In this document: in pieces, positions 58,800-64,000 of the stretch
Numbering within the stretch: the stretch's first letter is position 1
Layout: the number at the start of each line of letters is the position of its first letter
DNA from: JACMLD01 sp044223995
GTDB taxonomy: Bacteria > Bacteroidota > Bacteroidia > Chitinophagales > Chitinophagaceae
Length of the DNA: 64,000 nt
Direction of reading: 5' to 3'
Assembly: GCA_044223995.1 (NCBI GenBank)
Contig: JBGALE010000009.1
Span: forward strand, 1-64,000
Notes under the pieces: model-generated
Told to the model about the DNA's origin: nothing
Databases searched by the model: none
What the model saw: only the letters and a program-made list of their open reading frames with translations
Translations under genes and position numbers: made by a program

Positions 58800-59897
58800 A
58801 TGCGCCAGAATAAATACCTCCGCTATCTCGGTCTTCCCCTTTTATTCGGTACACAACGTACCAAGGAAATATTGCATGTAAACCCGACTGTAATTCCTCA
58901 GCGGAAAGAACCAGAGAATGTAAACATATTAATTTACGATTACAATGCAGACAACATAGAAGAATCCCGCCCAACATCTATCGTCTCCTGCTATTCTTAT
59001 AAAAATAATAACCGCACTTCCTGGATAAATATTGATGGGCTTCGCAAAAACGAAGTGGAGTCAATTTGCACACATTTTGGTGTACACCCGCTTATTACCG
59101 AAGATATACTTAGTCTTAACCAGCGACCAAAAATGGATGAAGTGGAGGGGTTATTGTTTTGTTTATTAAACATGCTGTATTTCAATTCTGAAAACGGTAC
59201 CGTTGAAACAGAACAGATAAGTATTGTGCTGGGGAAAGATTTTGTACTAAGTTTCCAGGAAGACGCTAACCGCGATGTGTTTGATCCCATCAGGAATAAA
59301 TTAAAAATAGCGAAGAGCAACATTCGGCAGCGTGGTGCTGATTATCTGTTATATGCAATGCTGGATATGATTGTAGACAATTACTACCTGGTCATGGAAA
59401 AGTTGGGTGAAAAAATTGAGTCAGTGGAGGAAGAGGTGGTGAGGAGCAGTAATACCAGATCGCTTGCCAGGATAAACCAGCTCAGGAAAGAACTTATTGT
59501 ACTCAAGAGAAACATTGCACCCGTGCGCGAACTGGTCAATGGATTTATCCGAAGCGAAAGCGATCTGCTTGATGACCGGACGACCAAATATTTTAAAGAC
59601 GTATATGATCATATTGTACAGGCTTTTGATTTAACCGAAAACTATCGCGATATGATGATGAGTATGCAGGACCTGTATATTAATAATGTAAACCTTCGCA
59701 TGAATGAAGTAATGAAGGTGATGGCCATTGTAACCTGCCTGATGGCGCCCGCAACCGTAATTGGTGGTATCTTCGGCATGAACTTCGACAGAATTCCCTA
59801 CCTGCACCATAAGTATGGATTTTTTATTGCTGTTGGCCTGATGTTGCTGATACCTGTTTGGATGTTGCGGGTATTTCGCAAAAGGGGCTGGTATTAA
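58800..59897 (+). CDS. corA: CorA-type divalent-cation transporter
   Basis: The 365-residue protein has a long cytoplasmic helical part, two C-terminal membrane helices and the Gly-Met-Asn signature in 'GGIFGMNFDRIPYLHHKYG'. It should carry Mg2+ or Co2+/Ni2+. It is an ordinary chromosomal gene. Confidence 0.95.
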   Translation: MRQNKYLRYLGLPLLFGTQRTKEILHVNPTVIPQRKEPENVNILIYDYNADNIEESRPTSIVSCYSYKNNNRTSWINIDGLRKNEVESICTHFGVHPLITEDILSLNQRPKMDEVEGLLFCLLNMLYFNSENGTVETEQISIVLGKDFVLSFQEDANRDVFDPIRNKLKIAKSNIRQRGADYLLYAMLDMIVDNYYLVMEKLGEKIESVEEEVVRSSNTRSLARINQLRKELIVLKRNIAPVRELVNGFIRSESDLLDDRTTKYFKDVYDHIVQAFDLTENYRDMMMSMQDLYINNVNLRMNEVMKVMAIVTCLMAPATVIGGIFGMNFDRIPYLHHKYGFFIAVGLMLLIPVWMLRVFRKRGWY

Positions 59898-59924
59898 AGT
59901 TCTTTCATCTTAAAATTTATTGCC

Positions 59925-60413
59925 GTGAAAAAAATATTGTTTTCGCTTGTTATAGCTACTTCATTTTCCTGCTCGCAGAGCAGCAATAAACAAGCGATGG
60001 TAGTAACAGATAGTCTTCCGGCTTCAAAAGAAACAAAAAAAGAGGCATACAAACCCGGTCTCGGCGAATTCATGAGTGCCGTTCAGATCCACCATGCCAA
60101 ACTTTGGTTTGCGGGTATTAACAACAATTGGAAACTGGCCGAATACGAATCGGGAGAAATGAAGGAAATGCTCTCTGCTGCGGAAGAATTTGAAACGGAC
60201 AGACCCGAAGTAAAAGATATTCATACCGTATACCCTGCTCTGGATAGTGTGGTGTTATCGGTTAATCAAAAAAACCTTCCGCTGTTTAAAACGTGTTTTG
60301 AAAAAATGACCGAATCCTGCAACTCCTGTCACCGTAGTCATCATTTTGAATTTAATGTAATTACCATACCTACTGCGCCGCCTGTGACCAACCAGGATTT
60401 TAAAATTCATTGA
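59925..60413 (+). CDS. Lipoprotein with CxxCH haem-binding motif
   Basis: The start is a GTG at 59925. The 162-residue protein has a lipobox in 'IATSFSCSQSSN', a helical middle ('MSAVQIHHAKLWFAG', 'EMLSAAEEFETDRPEVKD') and 'CNSCHRSHHFEF', a CxxCH site for covalent haem c near the C-terminus, as in cytochrome c' proteins. It may be an outer-membrane or periplasmic redox or gas-binding protein. Confidence 0.75.
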   Translation: MKKILFSLVIATSFSCSQSSNKQAMVVTDSLPASKETKKEAYKPGLGEFMSAVQIHHAKLWFAGINNNWKLAEYESGEMKEMLSAAEEFETDRPEVKDIHTVYPALDSVVLSVNQKNLPLFKTCFEKMTESCNSCHRSHHFEFNVITIPTAPPVTNQDFKIH

Positions 60414-60424
60414 GTTGCCGGGTA

Positions 60425-60868
60425 TCAGCGGAGTGGGAGCTCATAAAAGAAGTCACTTATTTTTCTCCAGCCATTCTTTTCATAAAGGGATTGTGCCGTA
60501 TAATTTTCTGCGCCGGTTTGCAGCATCAGCCAATTGGAGTCGGTTTCAACTCCGTAGTTTTTGGCGGCATCTAATAATAACTCCCCGACACCTTGTTTGC
60601 GTGCATCGGCATGCACAAACAAATCATTCAGCAACCAGGTTCTTTTCAAACCAACGGAAGAAAATATTGGATACAGTTGTGTAAATCCAACAAGCTTGCC
60701 CTGTTTTTCCGCTACAAAAATAACGGATTGTTTCTTTTCCATTCGCTCTCTCAGGAATTCAATTGCCGAAGACAGGTCCGATGTCTGATGATAAAAGATC
60801 CTGTACTGATCAAATAAATTTCCAAGGCTTTCAAGATCGCCGGTATGGGCCACGCGGATAGCAATCAT
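60425..60868 (-). CDS. GNAT-family N-acetyltransferase
   Basis: The 147-residue protein has the GNAT fold with 'GFTQLYPIFSSVGLKRTWLLNDLFVHADARKQGVGELLL' (the acetyl-CoA loop Arg-Lys-Gln-Gly-Val-Gly, cited in part). The substrate is unknown. It converges with the cytochrome-like gene, leaving 11 bases. Confidence 0.9.
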   Translation of the reverse strand: MIAIRVAHTGDLESLGNLFDQYRIFYHQTSDLSSAIEFLRERMEKKQSVIFVAEKQGKLVGFTQLYPIFSSVGLKRTWLLNDLFVHADARKQGVGELLLDAAKNYGVETDSNWLMLQTGAENYTAQSLYEKNGWRKISDFFYELPLR

Positions 60869-60893
60869 TGCAATAAATTATGGATTGTATGAA

Positions 60894-61403
60894 TTATTTC
60901 TTTTTAAAGATCGGGACCGTGCTGCAAGGCTCTCCGTACATAATACTTTTCGCCACCGGGCGGAGCAGTTTGGTTATTTCAAGGTAGGCAAATGGGCCAA
61001 TGGGAAGATCGCCACAGCCTTTTATTACGACACGTTTATCTGAATATTCAGAGGGATTTATTGTATTAATATTTTTCAGAAAGAGGGACCGGTGAAGAAA
61101 TTCTTCGTCACCAAAAACAATATCCCGTGCAAATGGCTGCAGATAACTAGCCACAAGCATGTACGCCCAAACGGGGATAATAGCGTCGGCTGAACACGTA
61201 ACAGCAACCAGTTTATCCTGGTAAATAGAAAAATCTACCAGCTTTAACGCTTCACGAAAATCTTTTTCTTTTAAAATGAGGCCCATGAACAGGTATTCTT
61301 TCAGGTCAAAGATCGCAACCTCTCCTTTAGGGTAATATTGCTCAAGGTCTATTTCCGAGAGACCGCTTTGTGCTACCTTATTATTTATGATCGAATCGTC
61401 CAT
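60894..61403 (-). CDS. DUF2480 family protein
   Basis: The 169-residue protein matches the Bacteroidota-specific DUF2480 family: 'GLSEIDLEQYYPKGEVAIFDL', 'FREALKLVDFSIYQDKLVAVTCSADAIIPVWAYM' and 'VVIKGCGDLPIGPFAYLEIT' (each cited in part). Function is unknown, but wide conservation in the phylum suggests a housekeeping role. Confidence 0.9.
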   Translation of the reverse strand: MDDSIINNKVAQSGLSEIDLEQYYPKGEVAIFDLKEYLFMGLILKEKDFREALKLVDFSIYQDKLVAVTCSADAIIPVWAYMLVASYLQPFARDIVFGDEEFLHRSLFLKNINTINPSEYSDKRVVIKGCGDLPIGPFAYLEITKLLRPVAKSIMYGEPCSTVPIFKKK

Positions 61404-61479
61404 AGTGAGTTGTCCATTGTTTTGGGCAAATACCCTGTAAAATTAACCATTCTGGCTTCAAAAAGTTCTGTAAACAAAA

Positions 61480-61504
61480 GCCCCGTCCTTTTAAAAGACG
61501 GGGC
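61480..61504 (-). terminator. Intrinsic terminator of the ppiD-like gene
   Basis: gccccgtc pairs with gacggggc, with one bulge and an AT-rich top. Reading on the minus strand it is followed by TTTTGTTT. It lies 25 bases past the stop of the gene ending at 61529. Confidence 0.8.
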
Positions 61505-61528
61505 CTAAATATTATAATCAACCAATTA

Positions 61529-63643
61529 TTAATAGGTCTTGCTGCGGTTATCTTTCACAGATGCTGCTTTTTTGAGTGCATTCTCTATTACTCCCTGGCG
61601 TTGAATCGCCATTCTTTGCGCCTGTGCCAATTGCTGGCGTTGTTGCTCTATATTAAATGCATCATTGGGCTTCGCATACACATTTTCGGTTCTGATACTG
61701 TATACGCCACCATTACCTGCTATCGGAACAGAAACCTTTCCTTTAACTGCAGGGTTAAATGCATATCCACCCACTTTTCCTTCCTGGCCGGCGTTGGGGA
61801 AAAACGGCGTCAAAAAGCTGATACTGTCTGCCTTTAATACCTGTTGTTTTGTTGCTGCGGCAACAGCCTCCAATGTGTTGGCGGTTCCAATGTTCTTCTT
61901 TATCTGTTCTGCTTTTTTCTTGTTCTTTAAAATGTATTCGGTCATCGGCCTTGCTTTTGCCGGGCTCATGGTGCCTTCCTTGGTAATATCAGTTACAACA
62001 GCCACAACATTTTTATTATCAATTACAAACATTTCGGACACATCTCCTTTGTCTGCATTGTAAATCCAGCGAACCAGTTGCCTGCTGGCTCCAATAGCTG
62101 GGATAACCATGTCGTTGGGCTTAATATCAGCAGCCAATAATTTATTATAATTTCTCTTCTTCACATTTTCATCAAACGCCGCTGCGTTGCGGCTTTCGCC
62201 CGCAAACTGGTTGGCCAGGCCTGAAGCGCTGTCGGTTGTCTTGGTACTTGGTATAATTGGATTTGACAGGTAGGCTACTTTATATGCGGGTTCAAAGTTC
62301 TTTTGATTCAATACCTCTATATAATGGTACCCGAAAGAGGTTTTTACTACTTTCTTATCGTTTATAGCTCCATTAAAAATAACATCATAGAATTCTTTTG
62401 CAAGGTTTGTATTGACAGAGCTGAATTCATACTCACCTCCCTTGTCTTTGCTTCCCGGATCGTCGCTGTATTTTTTTGCGAGCGCTGCAAAATCAGCCCC
62501 TCCTTTAATGGCATTGACAATACTATCAATCCGTTTTTTTGCTATCGAATCTTCTAACCCTTTTTCGGTGCTGATTAATATATGACGGCATTTTACACTA
62601 TCGGGCAGGTTGCGCTTTGCAATCATTTTGGCAATCGTCAGGTTGGTGGCGTCCAGGTAGGGGCCATAAACAGCGCCGTCGGCTGTATTGCGGATGCTAT
62701 CGGCGTGCGGCATCTGCATTTTTGATTTCAGAACAAAAAAGTCTGAAAAATTAATCTGCGATCCGTTTCTTGAAATAAATGTCGGGATGTCCTTTTCCGG
62801 GGTTGCAGCAAATTCGGGTTTTAGTTTAACCAACTTATTATACAATTCTGCCGTGTCGTCTTTTGATGGGGAGGCATCAAAAGCGACATAAGCAATGCTC
62901 CTGCTTTCTTCCTGCTTGAATTCCTCCTTGTGTTTCGATACATAATCGGCAATCTCATCATCGCTGACTTTTATTGTTGAGTCGGGGATGGTTGAATAAG
63001 GTACGTGAACGTAAGAAACAGATGCCATACTGCTGTTATCGCTGTTCATCTTTTCCAGCATCCATTTTGGAAAATAAGCCGTATTGGTCAATAGTGAAAT
63101 ATATTTTTCGCGAAGCCTGTTTTTTTGCAGTGAGGGCAGATAGACATTATTAAAATTATCTGCCATCGTTCCTTTCTGCTTTCTTAATTGTGCAATGGCG
63201 TTTTTGGCAGCGTTGATATCATACACACCCTGTTCATTGGTAAATTGTTTTTTAAATTCTTCCGGTGCAGACGGGCTGAACAAAATATCATCCAGTTCCT
63301 TAGCGGTTACTGACAACCCGAGTTTATCAATTTCTTCGTCTACGGTGGTTTCTGCAATAAACTGGTTGAATGCCTGTTCGCGCAGCATTTGAATGGTGTT
63401 GTCATTCATAGGATAACCATAACTCTTGTATTGATCCTCGAGTTGTTTGATCCTTGTTTCATAATCAGCCATCTCAAGGCTGTGGCCATTGACAGAGCCC
63501 AGCGAAGTACTGTTTCCACCAAATAATCCGCGGCCACTCTTACCTACAAATGCATCCATTAAAAGAAAGCCCAATAAACTCAGGGCTATCAAGCCAAATA
63601 CAAGCCATGCCGCTTTTTCCCTGATCTGCTGAATGATTGACAT
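61529..63643 (-). CDS. PpiD/SurA-like membrane-anchored peptidyl-prolyl isomerase
   Basis: The 704-residue protein has one N-terminal membrane helix ('AAWLVFGLIALSLLGFLLM', about 12-31), a SurA-N-like chaperone region (40-260), a parvulin domain around 345-440 ('VKCRHILISTEKG', 'ADFAALAKKYSDDPGSKDKGGEYE', 'TSFGYHYIEVL') and a C-terminal helper region. It helps exported proteins fold on the periplasmic side. The layout and length are typical for Bacteroidota. Confidence 0.9.
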   Translation of the reverse strand: MSIIQQIREKAAWLVFGLIALSLLGFLLMDAFVGKSGRGLFGGNSTSLGSVNGHSLEMADYETRIKQLEDQYKSYGYPMNDNTIQMLREQAFNQFIAETTVDEEIDKLGLSVTAKELDDILFSPSAPEEFKKQFTNEQGVYDINAAKNAIAQLRKQKGTMADNFNNVYLPSLQKNRLREKYISLLTNTAYFPKWMLEKMNSDNSSMASVSYVHVPYSTIPDSTIKVSDDEIADYVSKHKEEFKQEESRSIAYVAFDASPSKDDTAELYNKLVKLKPEFAATPEKDIPTFISRNGSQINFSDFFVLKSKMQMPHADSIRNTADGAVYGPYLDATNLTIAKMIAKRNLPDSVKCRHILISTEKGLEDSIAKKRIDSIVNAIKGGADFAALAKKYSDDPGSKDKGGEYEFSSVNTNLAKEFYDVIFNGAINDKKVVKTSFGYHYIEVLNQKNFEPAYKVAYLSNPIIPSTKTTDSASGLANQFAGESRNAAAFDENVKKRNYNKLLAADIKPNDMVIPAIGASRQLVRWIYNADKGDVSEMFVIDNKNVVAVVTDITKEGTMSPAKARPMTEYILKNKKKAEQIKKNIGTANTLEAVAAATKQQVLKADSISFLTPFFPNAGQEGKVGGYAFNPAVKGKVSVPIAGNGGVYSIRTENVYAKPNDAFNIEQQRQQLAQAQRMAIQRQGVIENALKKAASVKDNRSKTY

Positions 63644-64000
63644 AATAATAAATTATTGTGTACGGTTTTTTGCGTTAAGGATGGCAAAAATAGGGGAAAT
63701 TAGCTTATGAACAAATTGTGGAAAACAGTTTGAAAGCGGCTTCAATACTAGCTTTGCTGTGGTTGATGAATTATCCGTTTTTGCGTTTGGGTTGGGGTAT
63801 CTTTGCATTAATAGTTCTTTTTATCCGCGGCTGATTACCTGGACGCTGGCAGCCAAGATATAGGTTGGCTGAATAGTATAAAAGGTATGTGGAAAAGCTG
63901 GTAAGTACTGTTAAAACTACCTGCAAAAGACATTCGGGTTGCGTGTGTAGCCTGGGAAGAAGTTTTTGATAGTTCGGCTCCGGAAAGTATTTGTGGAGAT
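63644..64000. other. Right-edge sequence without a supported gene
   Basis: This is the promoter side of the ppiD-like gene. A frame could open beyond the window, but I see no start and no protein-like pattern here. Confidence 0.4.

Noticed and set aside
1..64000. CRISPR array
   Set aside because: No set of regularly spaced short repeats with unique spacers and no cas-like gene was seen.

Overview
The window looks like chromosomal DNA of a Bacteroidota bacterium, probably of the Chitinophagaceae type. The signs are promoters of the TTTG-N19-TAnnTTTG kind, few recognisable Shine-Dalgarno sequences, lineage families such as DUF2480, DUF3857 and CFI-box proteins, many secreted proteins with short Gln-ending signal peptides, and Kdo-modification and fructan genes. 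It falls into two halves with different character.

Positions 1 to about 27,861 are an AT-rich integrated mobile element whose left end lies outside the window. Its right end is marked by a tyrosine integrase (26444-27673) next to the 3' half of a tRNA-Phe gene (27819-27861), which I read as attR. The intact tRNA-Phe should lie at the other end, beyond position 1. Backbone genes are a VirD4/TraG-like ATPase, a large serine recombinase, small regulators, a RuvC-fold-like protein and an ArdC antirestriction protein. Cargo is mostly anti-phage: a HEPN protein and a DUF4238 protein; a four-gene CBASS operon (LexA-like regulator, HNH-SAVED nuclease, CD-NTase, E2-like/Zn protein) bracketed by a duplicated 3' end of the virD4-like gene; an Mrr-like endonuclease with zinc fingers; a CFI-box protein with a putative metallopeptidase; a DUF3883 protein; and a compact paraMORC-type restriction-modification operon (Z1 ATPase, GHKL/MORC ATPase, C5 methyltransferase, PD-(D/E)XK-like protein, ParB-like protein, XRE controller) that also contains a decayed vsr gene.

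Positions 27,862 to 64,000 are less AT-rich chromosome. From 28 to 42.5 kb there are a sialidase, folding enzymes, a duplicated family of small secreted proteins beside a HExxH lipoprotein, several housekeeping-like enzymes, an ECF sigma operon and ssb. From 42.9 to 48.3 kb lies the most unusual chromosomal locus: a 740-base non-coding leader followed by a SET protein, a D-Ala-D-Ala-ligase-like ATP-grasp enzyme, a fused ATP-grasp-SET protein, an ABC-exporter membrane domain without its ATPase and a DUF2007 protein. A second ATP-grasp locus of a known but poorly understood type (transglutaminase, alpha-E, circularly permuted ATP-grasp) follows at 50.4-53.8 kb on the other strand. The right part holds KdsB and KdnB (Kdo activation and 8-oxidation), a sugar porter with a GH32 fructan hydrolase, CorA, and a PpiD-like chaperone.

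The best candidates for undescribed biology are the SET/ATP-grasp locus, the LexA-controlled CBASS with an apparently leaderless promoter and recombinational flanks, and the ParB-containing paraMORC system with its dying vsr gene.
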